From the NCBI GenBank assembly GCA_946500265.1, contig CAMMVE010000007.1:1-58818 (forward strand): a stretch of 58,818 nt of DNA, given 5' to 3'. Positions 15,616 through 25,198 of this stretch are shown piece by piece. Numbering within the stretch: position 1 is the first letter of the stretch; the number at the start of each line of letters is the position of its first letter. The position numbers and the translations under genes were made by a program. This stretch comes from an uncultured Clostridium sp. (GTDB taxonomy: Bacteria; Bacillota; Clostridia; TANB77; CAG-508). The notes beneath the pieces are model-generated. The model ran no database searches. It was not told the origin of the DNA and saw nothing but the letters and a program-made list of their open reading frames with translations.

Positions 15616-16500
15616 TTAATCCCAATTTGGCACGTATTCTTCCTCGTGTTCTCCAAGTTCTTGTATATATCCGTTTTTTAAATCTAGTGTATATAAATAG
15701 TTTTCTATTTCTTTAACTTCCATTTTATTAAGTTTCCTATTTATATATTTATCTTGTTTTGCCCTATATGTTGGAAAATATTGCATCATAATACTTACAT
15801 AAATATCACCAGGCATGTTTTCTTTTATCCATCTTAAAATATGTCTACTATTTTGAATATGGTTTGGCAAAACTAAATGACGAATTATTACTCCTTTTTG
15901 AATTATTCCATTTTCATCAAATTTTGCTGACTCTACTTGATTATACATTTCTTTTATTGCTTTTGTTGCAATATCAAAATAATTATCCACGTAAGAATAT
16001 TTTTTTGACAATATATTTGAATAATATTTTAAGTCTGGTAAATAGACATCAATGTAGCCTTCTAAAGCTTTTATGGTTTTTACCCTTTCATATCCATTTG
16101 TGTTATATATTATAGGAATATGAAGTCCATTATACTTTGCTATTTTTATTGCTTCAATTATTTGGTATGCATACATAGTAGGTGTTACCAAATTAATATT
16201 ATTTACACCTTTTTCTTGTTGACTAATGAAAATTTGTGCGAGTTCTTCAATTGAAATCTCTCGTCCTTTTCCAAACTGACTTATTTCATAATTTTGGCAA
16301 TACATACAATTTAAATTGCAATTAGAAAAAAATACAGTTCCAGAGCCATTCTTTCCGCTAATACAAGGTTCTTCATAATTATGTACTGACGCTAATGCAA
16401 TTTTAATTTTATCATAACATCTGCATCTTCCTATTTTTCCAATTTCTCTATTTGCCATACATCTATGTGGACAAATCTCACATTTTTCCAATTCTTTCAT
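15616..16500 (-). CDS. Radical SAM protein, PflA/AmrS-like
   Basis: The N-terminus has a Cys cluster CEICPHRC...GRC, then the radical SAM motif CNLNCMYC (CxxxCxxC, about residue 70) that binds a [4Fe-4S] cluster and cleaves S-adenosylmethionine. Later segments GVNNINLVTPTMYAYQI, IPIIYNTNGYE and VYLPDLKYY match the subgroup of pyruvate-formate-lyase-activating-like proteins. The substrate is unknown. I chose ATG 16500; ATG 16512 directly abuts the SD AAAGGA. It is divergent from rluA. Confidence 0.9.
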   Translation of the reverse strand: MKELEKCEICPHRCMANREIGKIGRCRCYDKIKIALASVHNYEEPCISGKNGSGTVFFSNCNLNCMYCQNYEISQFGKGREISIEELAQIFISQQEKGVNNINLVTPTMYAYQIIEAIKIAKYNGLHIPIIYNTNGYERVKTIKALEGYIDVYLPDLKYYSNILSKKYSYVDNYFDIATKAIKEMYNQVESAKFDENGIIQKGVIIRHLVLPNHIQNSRHILRWIKENMPGDIYVSIMMQYFPTYRAKQDKYINRKLNKMEVKEIENYLYTLDLKNGYIQELGEHEEEYVPNWD

Positions 16501-16603
16501 AATTAATCCCATTCCTTTGAAGTATGATATTTTTCCTTATTTTAACAGATAATTTTATTTCTATCAATATTTTATCAAATTGTAACAACATTCTAACGTA
16601 CAA

Positions 16604-16632
16604 TTGCCATTTTACTTAAAATGTAATATAAT
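16604..16632 (+). promoter_or_regulatory. Promoter of rluA, placing the start at the ATG
   Basis: TTGCCA (16604-16609), a 17-nt spacer and a perfect TATAAT (16627-16632). The expected transcription start, 6-7 nt beyond the -10, is the A of the rluA ATG at 16639, so the mRNA would be leaderless. Confidence 0.7.
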
Positions 16633-16638
16633 ATTGGC

Positions 16639-17487
16639 ATGAGAAAATTAGTTGTAAATAAAAAATTTAATAATAAAAAATTAAGTGAATTTCTATATTA
16701 TAATTTTGATGGATTAACTAGAAATACTTTGTATAAAGCTTTTCGTAAAAAAGATATTAGAATAAATAATGTTAAAATATCAGAAGACTGCCCTGTTACT
16801 TTTAATGATGAAATCACAGTATATATAGTTGATGATTTGCTTTTTAGAAAAGTTAATATAAACAAAGTTTATGAAGATGATAATATTCTTGTAGTTAATA
16901 AGCCAGATAATATAGAAGTAGTTGGTCAAGATTCTTTAACAGAATTACTGCAAAAAGAATATTCATATATTTCACCATGCCATAGATTAGATAGGAATAC
17001 CAAAGGACTAGTGCTTTTTGCCAAAAATCCAGCTGCACTGGAAATATTGTTAGAAAAATTTAAGAATAGAGAAATTGAAAAACACTATAAAGCAAAAGTA
17101 TACGGTTTATTTAATGTAAAATCTCAAACTTTAAATTCATATTTGTTTAAAGATAATAAAAAATCAATAGTATATATCTCTGATGAGCCACATAAAGGAT
17201 ATGTGAAAATTCAAACATCATACACTGTTTTAAAAGAAGATTTCCAAAAAAATTGCAGCATTATAGATGTTGAACTTCACACCGGAAAAACACATCAAAT
17301 AAGAGCTCATATGGCACATATAGGGCACCCAATTATTGGAGATGGAAAATATGGAACAAATGAAATAAATAAAAAATTCAATGCCAAAACTCAAGAATTA
17401 TATAGCTATATTTTAAAATTTAATTTTAAGAAAGATGCTGGAATTCTTAATTATTTGGATAATAAAGAAATTAAAATGTCGGTTTAG
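16639..17487 (+). CDS. rluA: RluA-family RNA pseudouridine synthase
   Basis: A 282-residue protein: an N-terminal S4-like RNA-binding domain (KKLSEFLYYNFDGLTRNTLYKAFRKKDIRINNVK) and a catalytic domain with the family motif CHRLDRNTKGLVLFAK, in which the Asp is the catalytic nucleophile. The later motifs LHTGKTHQIRAHMAHIGHPIIGDGKYG are also typical. It isomerises uridines in rRNA or tRNA; the exact site cannot be told. There is no SD; the promoter suggests leaderless translation. The stop codon lies inside a terminator hairpin (17473-17514). The symbol denotes the family rather than proven orthology. Confidence 0.92.
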   Translation: MRKLVVNKKFNNKKLSEFLYYNFDGLTRNTLYKAFRKKDIRINNVKISEDCPVTFNDEITVYIVDDLLFRKVNINKVYEDDNILVVNKPDNIEVVGQDSLTELLQKEYSYISPCHRLDRNTKGLVLFAKNPAALEILLEKFKNREIEKHYKAKVYGLFNVKSQTLNSYLFKDNKKSIVYISDEPHKGYVKIQTSYTVLKEDFQKNCSIIDVELHTGKTHQIRAHMAHIGHPIIGDGKYGTNEINKKFNAKTQELYSYILKFNFKKDAGILNYLDNKEIKMSV

Positions 17488-17514
17488 GGACAGGTCTCCC
17501 GCCGACATTTTTTT
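17473..17514 (+). terminator. rluA terminator overlapping its stop codon
   Basis: Arms AAAATGTCGG (17473-17482) and CCGACATTTT (17502-17511) form a 10-bp stem followed by a run of T. The loop contains TAGGGACAGGTCTCCCG, the core of the GACAGGTCTC/CGACATTTT repeat family found again at 45704 and 46490. Confidence 0.85.
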
Positions 17515-17544
17515 GTTTTTAGGAACAGGTCTCATTTTATTAAA

Positions 17545-17676
17545 CATTTAAGAGTGTCCCTTTTGTTCAAGTTCTTAAACTTTTAGGAGTGTCCCTCTTG
17601 TTCAAGTTCTTAAACTTTTAAGAGTGTCCCTTTTGTTCAAGTTCTTAAACTTTTAAGAGTGTCCCTTTTGTTCATT
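17545..17676. repeat. Four tandem copies of a 35-nt repeat
   Basis: GAGTGTCCC starts at 17552, 17587, 17622 and 17657, exactly 35 nt apart. Each unit reads GAGTGTCCCTTTTGTTCAAG followed by TTCTTAAACTTTTAA with few changes. TTCAAG/CTTAAAC and AAACTTTTAAGAG parts can fold locally. It fills the gap between the convergent rluA and ftsH genes, ending 9 nt before the ftsH stop. Confidence 0.92.
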
Positions 17677-17684
17677 GTTTCATT

Positions 17685-19487
17685 TTATTTTATTAGTTCT
17701 TGGAATTCTTCTGCAGAGATTACTTCTTTTTCTAGAAGTGCTGCTGCTACTTTATCTAGTTTTTCTCTATTTTCTATTATTAGTTTTTGTGCTGTTGCAT
17801 ATGCTTTATCTAATAATATTTTTACTTCTGCTCCTATTGCATCTCCAAATTTTTGTCCTAACATTTGTAACTCATATGGATCTTGTTCTGTATTAATTGA
17901 AACTGGTCCAAGTGTTTCGCTCATTCCATATTTTGTTATCATGTCTTTTGCTATATTTGTAGCAACTTCTATGTCATTACTTGCTCCGGTTGATATATCG
18001 TTTAATACTATTTTTTCTGCTGCCCTTCCTCCAAGTAGTGCAACTAATTTTTCTTCCATTTCTGTTTTTGATATATAGTATTTGTCTTCGTTTGTTTTGT
18101 ACATCGTATATCCACCAGCTACACCTCTAGGTATTATTGATACTTCTTTTATACCTTTTTGTGTTTCTAATGTACTACTTACTATAGCATGTCCTGCTTC
18201 ATGGTATGCTGTTAATTTTTTATCTTTTTCTGATATAACTCTACTTTGTTTTTCAAGTCCTACTGTTACTTTCTTTACAGCATCTTCTATATCTTTATTT
18301 GTTATTGCCTCATGCTCATTTATTGTTGCAATAATTGCCGCTTCATTCAAAATATTTGCTAAATCTGCACCTGTAAATCCTGCTGTATCTTCTGCAATAC
18401 TTTTTAAGTCAACATCTTCTGCAAATTTCTTTTCTTTTGCATGTATTTTTAGTATTGCTTCTCTTCCTTTCATATCTGGTAATGCAATTGTTATTCTTCT
18501 ATCAAATCTACCTGGTCTTAACAACGCTTTATCTAACATTTCTGGTCTATTTGTTGCAGCAAGTACTATTATTGTTTCGTCTGTATCAAAGCCGTCCATC
18601 TCAACCAATAATTGATTTAATGTTTGATTATTTTCTGATTCTGCTCCTCCACTGCTATTTCTTCTTGAACCAATTGCATCTATTTCGTCTATGAAGATGA
18701 TACATGGTGAAATTTTCTTTGCTTTTTCAAATAATTTTCTTACTCTTGATGCTCCTAATCCGGCAAACATTTCAATAAATTCAGAACCACTCATTGAAAT
18801 GAATGGTACTTTTGCTTCACCAGCTATTGCTTTTGCAATTAATGTTTTTCCTGTACCTGGTTGTCCACAAAGTAACACACCTCTAGGGATTTTAGCTCCC
18901 ATTTGATTAAATCTTTCAGGATTTTTTAAGAAGTCAACAATTTCTATCATTTCATGTTTTTCCTCTTCTAATCCTGCCACATCATCAAAAGTAATTTTTG
19001 ACTTTGTTGTTTCACTATCATAAACTTTTCCTTTATCTCCAATTCCTTGCATTTTAAAGAATAATAAAATTAATATAACTAACAATATTGTTGGCAATAA
19101 TGAAAATAAAGTTGTAGATATTGACACAAGTGCATTTGTAGGTTTTTGTACTAATTCAAATTCAATTCCATCTTCAATTTTTTGTTGAATAAACTCCATA
19201 AAAGCTTGTGTACTAGGTACAATTGTTGTCTTTTCTTCTTCCTCACCATTTAATTTTACTTTAACTGTTGTGCTTCCAACTGTCATTTCAATTTTTTCTA
19301 CATTTCCAGCATTTATTTCTGTAATTAATTCTGTATACGGAAGTTCCTTCTCGTCTCTTTCTTCTTTATTATTTGTGGTAAAAAAGAAAATTACAGCTGC
19401 TAGTATTACTACTACTAGCATTAAAATTGCAAATATCAAATATTGTTTTTGCTTATTCTTATCATCTTTTCTTTTTTTATCATCCAT
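17685..19487 (-). CDS. ftsH: ATP-dependent zinc metalloprotease FtsH
   Basis: FtsH is a membrane-bound AAA+ protease that degrades misassembled membrane proteins and regulators. The 600-residue protein has two transmembrane segments (~residues 16-36 and ~125-145) around an extracytoplasmic domain. The AAA domain has Walker A GQPGTGKT, Walker B CIIFIDEIDAIG, and the second-region homology ATNRPEMLDKALLRPGRFDRRI. The protease zinc site is HEAGHAI. The C-terminus is LEKEVISAEEFQELI. The SD is AAAGGAA. It is followed upstream by a DUF1189 protein and cysS on the same strand. Confidence 0.98.
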   Translation of the reverse strand: MDDKKRKDDKNKQKQYLIFAILMLVVVILAAVIFFFTTNNKEERDEKELPYTELITEINAGNVEKIEMTVGSTTVKVKLNGEEEEKTTIVPSTQAFMEFIQQKIEDGIEFELVQKPTNALVSISTTLFSLLPTILLVILILLFFKMQGIGDKGKVYDSETTKSKITFDDVAGLEEEKHEMIEIVDFLKNPERFNQMGAKIPRGVLLCGQPGTGKTLIAKAIAGEAKVPFISMSGSEFIEMFAGLGASRVRKLFEKAKKISPCIIFIDEIDAIGSRRNSSGGAESENNQTLNQLLVEMDGFDTDETIIVLAATNRPEMLDKALLRPGRFDRRITIALPDMKGREAILKIHAKEKKFAEDVDLKSIAEDTAGFTGADLANILNEAAIIATINEHEAITNKDIEDAVKKVTVGLEKQSRVISEKDKKLTAYHEAGHAIVSSTLETQKGIKEVSIIPRGVAGGYTMYKTNEDKYYISKTEMEEKLVALLGGRAAEKIVLNDISTGASNDIEVATNIAKDMITKYGMSETLGPVSINTEQDPYELQMLGQKFGDAIGAEVKILLDKAYATAQKLIIENREKLDKVAAALLEKEVISAEEFQELIK

Positions 19488-19513
19488 TTGCTTTATTCCT
19501 TTCTGGTTTTGTA

Positions 19514-20572
19514 TTATGCATTATTTCCTTCAGGCTCTTCATTGCCTTTGTCTTCATCTTTCTGTTTCTGCTTTTTTCTCTCTTTTTCCTTTTGTTCTTC
19601 TCTTTCCTGTTCTCTTCTTTCTTGCTCCTCTTTTTCCTTTTTCTCTTCTTCTTTTCTCTTTAGCTCTTCTTTAACTCTTTCCTGCTCTTCTACTATTTTA
19701 CTCAATTCATATTGTTTTCTTATTACATCAGACTTTATCATGAGTACTGCTGTAATAATATATATTGAAGCAACTGCTGTGTACATTATTTGGAAATATT
19801 CTATAGTAAATCCTGTAAATCTATTTATAACAAAATAAATTATGTTCATAATGACTGGTAAAGTTAATGAGTAACTTGCTATATTATATACAGCTGTAAG
19901 TTTTAACCTTAATCCTGCAATTCTTGTAACAATATATGCTAAGATTGCTAAAAGGAATATATCTATCAATATACTTGAAAAATATAGTATAAACATATAA
20001 ATAAGCATAGTAATAGCAAAAATTACAAGAAATCTTGTTACATTTTGTCCAGAAAGCATATTTATTATTTCGTTTTTATCTATTTTATTTATGTTATACT
20101 CTTCAGAAATATCTTTATATGAATATTCCGATACATCAGAAACAAATTCGTTCTTTATTATTATTCTATCTTTTAGAATTAATATTCCATTTTCTTGTGA
20201 ACTTATTTCATCAATACTTTTTTGTATCTGTTCCTCATCAGTAGTTTGAGTATTAATAATAATCTTTGCTGTTAACAAATCGTCCACATCTATTTCAGAA
20301 TAATCTTCTCCATTATTCTTTGTGATACTTAATTCATAATTCTCGTATGTAATTTCAGCAATTTCAGTTTCAATATAATTTCTTGTTTTGTTTATCATTT
20401 CATTCATTTGATAGACATATGACAAAGTAATTACTATACTAAATATTAGGATAAGTAAAACGATATAACCTACCGTTCTACTTATCTTCTCTGCTGCCAA
20501 ATTCTGATATCCGTCAAAATCAAATATACTCATTTTTATCTTTTTAAAAAAAGAAAGTTTATCGTTTTTCAC
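19514..20572 (-). CDS. DUF1189 family membrane protein
   Basis: A 352-residue protein with an N-terminal cytoplasmic FFKKIKMSIFDFDGYQNLAAEKISRT segment and a first helix, then an extracytoplasmic domain (~residues 60-180) and several C-terminal helices including VTRIAGLRLKLTAVYNIASYSLTLPVI, the DUF1189 signature. The final ~60 residues are an extremely charged Glu/Lys/Arg coiled-coil tail. GTG start with GGGAG 7 nt upstream. Function unknown; the family occurs in Firmicutes near cell-envelope genes. It is probably co-transcribed with cysS and ftsH (16- and 26-nt gaps). Confidence 0.88.
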   Translation of the reverse strand: MKNDKLSFFKKIKMSIFDFDGYQNLAAEKISRTVGYIVLLILIFSIVITLSYVYQMNEMINKTRNYIETEIAEITYENYELSITKNNGEDYSEIDVDDLLTAKIIINTQTTDEEQIQKSIDEISSQENGILILKDRIIIKNEFVSDVSEYSYKDISEEYNINKIDKNEIINMLSGQNVTRFLVIFAITMLIYMFILYFSSILIDIFLLAILAYIVTRIAGLRLKLTAVYNIASYSLTLPVIMNIIYFVINRFTGFTIEYFQIMYTAVASIYIITAVLMIKSDVIRKQYELSKIVEEQERVKEELKRKEEEKKEKEEQERREQEREEQKEKERKKQKQKDEDKGNEEPEGNNA

Positions 20573-20588
20573 CTTTGAGCTCCCTTCA

Positions 20589-21989
20589 CTAGGTTTTCTC
20601 TACTGTCATTCCTTCTTTTGTATCTTTAACTATATAACCTTTTTCCTTCAATACATCTCTTATTTCATCCGATAATTGCCAATTTTTCTCTTTTCTTGCT
20701 TTTTTTCTTTTTTCTAATAAATCAGCAATTTCATCCGGCAACTCCACTTTATTTTGCTCTTCTAAATATTTTTCAGAATTTTTAAGGTCCAACCCTAAAA
20801 CCCTATCAAAATCTAATAGTAAATCAGAAATTTTTTTTGATTTCAAGTCATTTCTTGCAAGTTCCCATACTGTACTCATTGCCAAAGGCATATTTAAATC
20901 ATCATTAATCGCATCTAAAAATTTATTTTTATATTTTTGTATCAGTTCATCATCCACATTATCATTTCCATTATTATGTTTTACAAAAGCTTCTCTTAAT
21001 CTGTTCAAAGCTTTTTGTGATGCAGCTGCACCTTCAAATGTAAAGTTTAATTTTGTTCTATAATGTGCAGTATAACAAAATAATTTATATGCTAATGCTT
21101 CTATTCCTTTTTCTTCTAACTGACTTATAGTATATACATTTCCTAAACTTTTAGACATTTTTCCGCCATCTATTTGTAAAAATTCTACATGCATCCATAT
21201 TTGGGCAGGTATTTTGCCAAAGGCACCTTTACTTTGAGCAATTTCGTTTTCATGATGTGTAGGTATATGGTCTACTCCACCAGTATGTATGTCAAATTCT
21301 TCACCTAGGTATTTTCTAGACATTGCTGAACATTCTAAATGCCATCCTGGATATGATAATCCCCATGGACTATCCCATTTCATTATATGATTTTTTGGTG
21401 CTTTAATCCAAATAGCAAAATCATATGGATTTCTTTTTTCTGGATCCACATCCACTCTTGCACCAGCAATTTGTTCTTCTATATTTCTATTAGAAAGTAC
21501 TGGATATTTATCTAATTTTGATACATCAAAATAAATTGCTGTACTTGTTTCATATCCATATCCATTTTTAACTATTTCTTTTGCAAATTCTAGCATATCT
21601 GGTATATGTTCTGTTGCTTTTGCAATTATTTCTGGTCTTTCAATATGAAGTTTTTCCATATCTTTAAAGAATGCTTTTGTATAAAATTCTGCTATTTCAT
21701 AAGGGCTTTTATTTTCTTTTTTTGCTGCCTTTTCCATTTTGTCTTCGCCTTCATCGCTGTCAGATTCTAAGTGTCCAACATCTGTAATATTCATTACGTG
21801 TTTTAAGGTATAGCCATTATATTCTAACATCCTCCTCAAATTGTCCATGAAAATGTATGTTCTAAAATTCCCTATATGTGCATAGCTATACACTGTTGGT
21901 CCACATGAATATATTCTTACTTCGTTCCCATTTAAGGGAACGAAGTTGCTCTTTTGCTTAGTTAAAGTATTATATAACTTAACTGCCAT
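20589..21989 (-). CDS. cysS: Cysteinyl-tRNA synthetase
   Basis: A class I aminoacyl-tRNA synthetase that charges tRNA-Cys. The 466 residues match the family. Motifs: the zinc-ligand Cys in YSCGPTVYSYAHIGNFRTYIF (HIGN is the HIGH motif), the catalytic region PWGLSYPGWHLECSAMS, GGVDHIPTHHENEIAQS, and GGKMSKSLGN (KMSKS). The anticodon-binding region ends LRDVLKEKGYIVKD-like. The SD AGGAGG is well placed. No T-box is visible in the 30-nt gap to the PBP gene upstream. Confidence 0.97.
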   Translation of the reverse strand: MAVKLYNTLTKQKSNFVPLNGNEVRIYSCGPTVYSYAHIGNFRTYIFMDNLRRMLEYNGYTLKHVMNITDVGHLESDSDEGEDKMEKAAKKENKSPYEIAEFYTKAFFKDMEKLHIERPEIIAKATEHIPDMLEFAKEIVKNGYGYETSTAIYFDVSKLDKYPVLSNRNIEEQIAGARVDVDPEKRNPYDFAIWIKAPKNHIMKWDSPWGLSYPGWHLECSAMSRKYLGEEFDIHTGGVDHIPTHHENEIAQSKGAFGKIPAQIWMHVEFLQIDGGKMSKSLGNVYTISQLEEKGIEALAYKLFCYTAHYRTKLNFTFEGAAASQKALNRLREAFVKHNNGNDNVDDELIQKYKNKFLDAINDDLNMPLAMSTVWELARNDLKSKKISDLLLDFDRVLGLDLKNSEKYLEEQNKVELPDEIADLLEKRKKARKEKNWQLSDEIRDVLKEKGYIVKDTKEGMTVEKT

Positions 21990-22019
21990 TTAAGCCTCCT
22001 AAATTTATTTAATTATATT

Positions 22020-24872
22020 TTAAGTTGTACTAGTTGCAGTACCTGAATTTCCACCTGTAGCTCCAGTACCAGTTCCAGTGCCCCCATTAGCTCCAGTACC
22101 GGTACCTGAACCTGCTCCTGCATTACCACCAGTTCCAGTATTTGTACCACCCGGTGTAGTATTACCACCTGTCGTTTCATTCGTTCCGCCTGAAGTATTT
22201 CCTCCTGTTGTAGTGTTACCTCCTGTAGGTGGTGTAACTGTATTTGTATCTGCTGGTGGAGGTGTAACTGTTTCTATTTTATTTACTGTTAATGTAATTG
22301 TATCACCTTTTACAAGTTTGGTTTCAGCTTTTTGGTCTTGTGCTAATACAACTCCATTTGCCTTTGTTGTATCACTATCATATACAACTTTTATTGTTAG
22401 CCCTGCAAGAGCAGTTCTTGCTTGTGCTTCCGTCTTGCCTACTACATTTGTAACAGTAACTCCCATAGTTTTTTCAGTATGCTTATCGCAAGTGTCTTTT
22501 ATTTCTTTATACTTGTTGCCTACGCTTGTAACCCAGCTTGCATTTATTTCTTTTTCTGGCGTAGATAAATATGTTTTTTCCTCAGTTTTTGGACAATATT
22601 CAGTTGCAAGTTTCTTTGTTTCAGAACAGATTTCAACCTTTTTATGTCCATCACATTTTCCTGGTACTGTTCCAGAAACAAAGTATTCTGTATATACTCT
22701 AGTGCACTCATCTGTAGCCGCTCTTCCAGAATCCATACAAATTTTAGCACTTACTATATTATCTGGTTTTTCAAATCTTTTACCTTCTAAGTCTTCGTGA
22801 ATATCGCTCATTATAACTGACCAAATATGTTGTGAAGGATTATTCCAATTGAAATACTGTATCGTTTCAGGCTCATCATATCCAAACCATGTTGCTGCTG
22901 CATAATATGGTGTAAATCCACAAAGCCATCTATCCTTATATGCAGTTGTTGTACCAGTTTTTGCTGCTACGTCCATTCCAGAAATAGCACAACTTCCTGC
23001 AGTACCATCTACTCCAGTTACTGGAGTAGTTAATATACTTGATAATATGTAAGCATTTCCTTCTGACATTACTCTTTTTGTCTCTTGCTCTGCTTCTAAT
23101 ATTACATCTCCATTTGCATCTTCAACTTTAGTGTAGAATGTAGGCTCTATATATTCTCCACCATTTGCTATCATTGCATATCCAGCTGCCATTTGAAGTG
23201 GAGATGAGCCGTGTGTTGTACCACCTAAAACAAGTGTTACTCCTTCATCGCTTTCATCAAATTGTGTCATTCCTATTTCATGTAAGAAATCAATAGAATT
23301 TTTAAATCCTACATTAATTAGTGCCTTCATATTTACAATGTTTGAAGAAACTTCGATAGCTTTTCTTACAGTTATTAGTCCACGATAACCAGTTGAGTTT
23401 CCATATGAATCTCCTCCAAATTTTGTTGGAGAATCATCATAAACTGTTGCTGCTGTAATTACTCCATTTTCTAATCCTGGTGCTATTGCTGATAATGGCT
23501 TAAATGCTGAGCCTTGTTGTAATGATGTAGATAAAGCTCTGTTTACGCCATATGTTGGAGAATCATCGCCTAAGCCTCCTACACAGCCTACTACCTGACC
23601 ATTAGAATGATCTATAATTACCATTGCAGACTGGCTATGTTGTTTCTTTTTCTTTCCTTCTTTAGTTGTTGCGTCTCTAATGTATTGGTCTTTTAGATAT
23701 TCTTTTTCCATTCTATCTTGTATATCTGAGTCTTGTGTTGTATAAATTCTATATCCATTATTGTAAACTCTATCTTCAGCAGCTTTTCTATCTATATCAT
23801 ATTCTTCCATTAAATCTTCTACTGCTTGGTCTATTGCTGCTTGTTCTAAGAATGATAAGTCAGATGTTGTAGAAAAATCTCCTTGCTTAAATTTTAATCC
23901 CTTTTCTACTTCTGCTATTGCTTTATCATATTCTTCTTGTGTAATAAATGTTTCTCCATTTTCGTCTTTTACTTCAAGCATTTTCCCTAAAACTAATTTT
24001 GTTTTGTTTTCAATTATTTCAGTCTTATCTTCTTCGCCAAATGGATTATAGTAATTTGGTGAATCGTTAATTCCTGCCATAAAAGCAGCTTCCGCCAAGC
24101 TTAAATCTTTTGCATGCTTGTTAAAGTAGTACTTTGCGCCACTTTCAACTCCACAAATTTGTTGTCCTCCAACAAATATTTCATTTAAATATAATTCTAA
24201 TATTTGTGTCTTAGAAAGCATTTTTTCTACTTTGTATGCACGCGACCATTCTCTTATTTTTCTCGCAACACTATCGTCATCATCTTCTTTTAAGTTTTTA
24301 ACTAACTGTTGAGTAATTGTACTACCACCAAATGAAGAATTTCCTCCATTTAATATGTATGTAACAATAGCGCCTGCTGTTCTGTATAAGTCGATTCCAC
24401 TATGTTGATAAAATCTTTCATCCTCAATTGCAACATATGCTTTAGGAATATATTCTCCCATTTCAGATAAAGGAATAATTTTTCTATTTTCCTCTCCTCT
24501 TATTTCATGGAGTTCTTTTCCATCTTTATCATAGGTAATTGAATTTTGCATCTTAATAACCAAATCTTCTTCTGTCATTTCCCATGTATCACCAAAGAAG
24601 ATAGCAGCAAAAACGCCAGCGCCAATTAATATTAATAAAATAATTAGTATAAAGAATATTTTTATAAACATTCTAAGTTTTGGATGCTTTTTCTCTTTTT
24701 TATTTTTCTTGCCTTTTTTGGTTTTTTTAGTTTTAGAATTTTGAACATTTACTTTTTTAGTATCATCAATATTAGATTTTTTGGAACTAGATTTTTTTGT
24801 ATCCTGTAAATCATATTTCTTTGTCCTATCATCAGTATTATATCTTCTAGTTTTATCATCACTACTTGCCAT
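22020..24872 (-). CDS. Class A penicillin-binding protein (PBP1A-like) with PASTA domain
   Basis: A bifunctional peptidoglycan synthase of 950 residues. A Lys-rich cytoplasmic tail (~1-65) and one transmembrane helix (~66-92) precede the GT51 glycosyltransferase domain (EDERFYQHSGIDLYRTAGAI, GGSTITQQLVKNL, KVEKMLSKTQILELYLNEI). The transpeptidase domain follows, with SAFKPLSA (SxxK), SSN and KTGTT. A C-terminal PASTA-like domain (VTNVVGKTEAQARTALAGLTI) precedes a ~90-residue Gly/Thr-rich low-complexity tail, likely a wall linker. It makes and crosslinks glycan strands outside the cell. AAAGGAGG precedes the ATG. Confidence 0.96.
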   Translation of the reverse strand: MASSDDKTRRYNTDDRTKKYDLQDTKKSSSKKSNIDDTKKVNVQNSKTKKTKKGKKNKKEKKHPKLRMFIKIFFILIILLILIGAGVFAAIFFGDTWEMTEEDLVIKMQNSITYDKDGKELHEIRGEENRKIIPLSEMGEYIPKAYVAIEDERFYQHSGIDLYRTAGAIVTYILNGGNSSFGGSTITQQLVKNLKEDDDDSVARKIREWSRAYKVEKMLSKTQILELYLNEIFVGGQQICGVESGAKYYFNKHAKDLSLAEAAFMAGINDSPNYYNPFGEEDKTEIIENKTKLVLGKMLEVKDENGETFITQEEYDKAIAEVEKGLKFKQGDFSTTSDLSFLEQAAIDQAVEDLMEEYDIDRKAAEDRVYNNGYRIYTTQDSDIQDRMEKEYLKDQYIRDATTKEGKKKKQHSQSAMVIIDHSNGQVVGCVGGLGDDSPTYGVNRALSTSLQQGSAFKPLSAIAPGLENGVITAATVYDDSPTKFGGDSYGNSTGYRGLITVRKAIEVSSNIVNMKALINVGFKNSIDFLHEIGMTQFDESDEGVTLVLGGTTHGSSPLQMAAGYAMIANGGEYIEPTFYTKVEDANGDVILEAEQETKRVMSEGNAYILSSILTTPVTGVDGTAGSCAISGMDVAAKTGTTTAYKDRWLCGFTPYYAAATWFGYDEPETIQYFNWNNPSQHIWSVIMSDIHEDLEGKRFEKPDNIVSAKICMDSGRAATDECTRVYTEYFVSGTVPGKCDGHKKVEICSETKKLATEYCPKTEEKTYLSTPEKEINASWVTSVGNKYKEIKDTCDKHTEKTMGVTVTNVVGKTEAQARTALAGLTIKVVYDSDTTKANGVVLAQDQKAETKLVKGDTITLTVNKIETVTPPPADTNTVTPPTGGNTTTGGNTSGGTNETTGGNTTPGGTNTGTGGNAGAGSGTGTGANGGTGTGTGATGGNSGTATSTT

Positions 24873-25078
24873 GATAAACCTCCTTTATTGTTTCCCCTAA
24901 TCTAAAATTTGCATTATATAGCTTTTCATAATAATATATTTCCTAAACTATAAAAATTGCATTATTATTAGATTAATATTATATAAAAAATTACTTACTT
25001 ATTATATAATATATTAATTAAAAAGGAAAGCTTTTTCACAAAAAATTAATAATTTGCATCTGCATCTAACAAGAAAAG

Positions 25079-25121
25079 TGAAACTAAGGTGACAGATTTA
25101 AATCTGTCACCATGTTTCACG
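25079..25121. repeat. Long palindrome GGTGACAGATTTAAATCTGTCACC with outer arms
   Basis: A 24-nt perfect palindrome (25089-25112) nested in outer arms GTGAAAC (25079-25085) and GTTTCAC (25115-25121). The 326-nt gap 24873-25198 otherwise contains only AT-rich sequence and the clpX terminator. Family members lie at 13195, 26571 and 55239. Confidence 0.88.
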
Positions 25122-25149
25122 TATGATTTATTCTATATAATAAGAAAAT

Positions 25150-25190
25150 AAAATCTTGTTTTTTTCCTCCGTCCCTAAAAACAAGATTTT
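25150..25190 (-). terminator. clpX terminator
   Basis: On the minus strand, TAAAATCTTGTTTTT and AAAAACAAGATTTTA form a long stem, followed by TTTTCTTATTAT, directly after the clpX stop codon. The loop GGGACGGAGG resembles other GGGACGG repeats in the window. Confidence 0.85.
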
Positions 25191-25198
25191 ATTTTTTT

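Noticed and set aside
17545..17676. CRISPR array
   Set aside because: The period is 35 nt and units are nearly identical over their whole length, so there are no unique spacers, and no cas genes are nearby.
22078..22800. Plus-strand ORF rich in Pro/Val opposite the PBP tail
   Set aside because: It is the antisense shadow of the Gly/Thr repeat-rich tail and PASTA region; no SD or homology.
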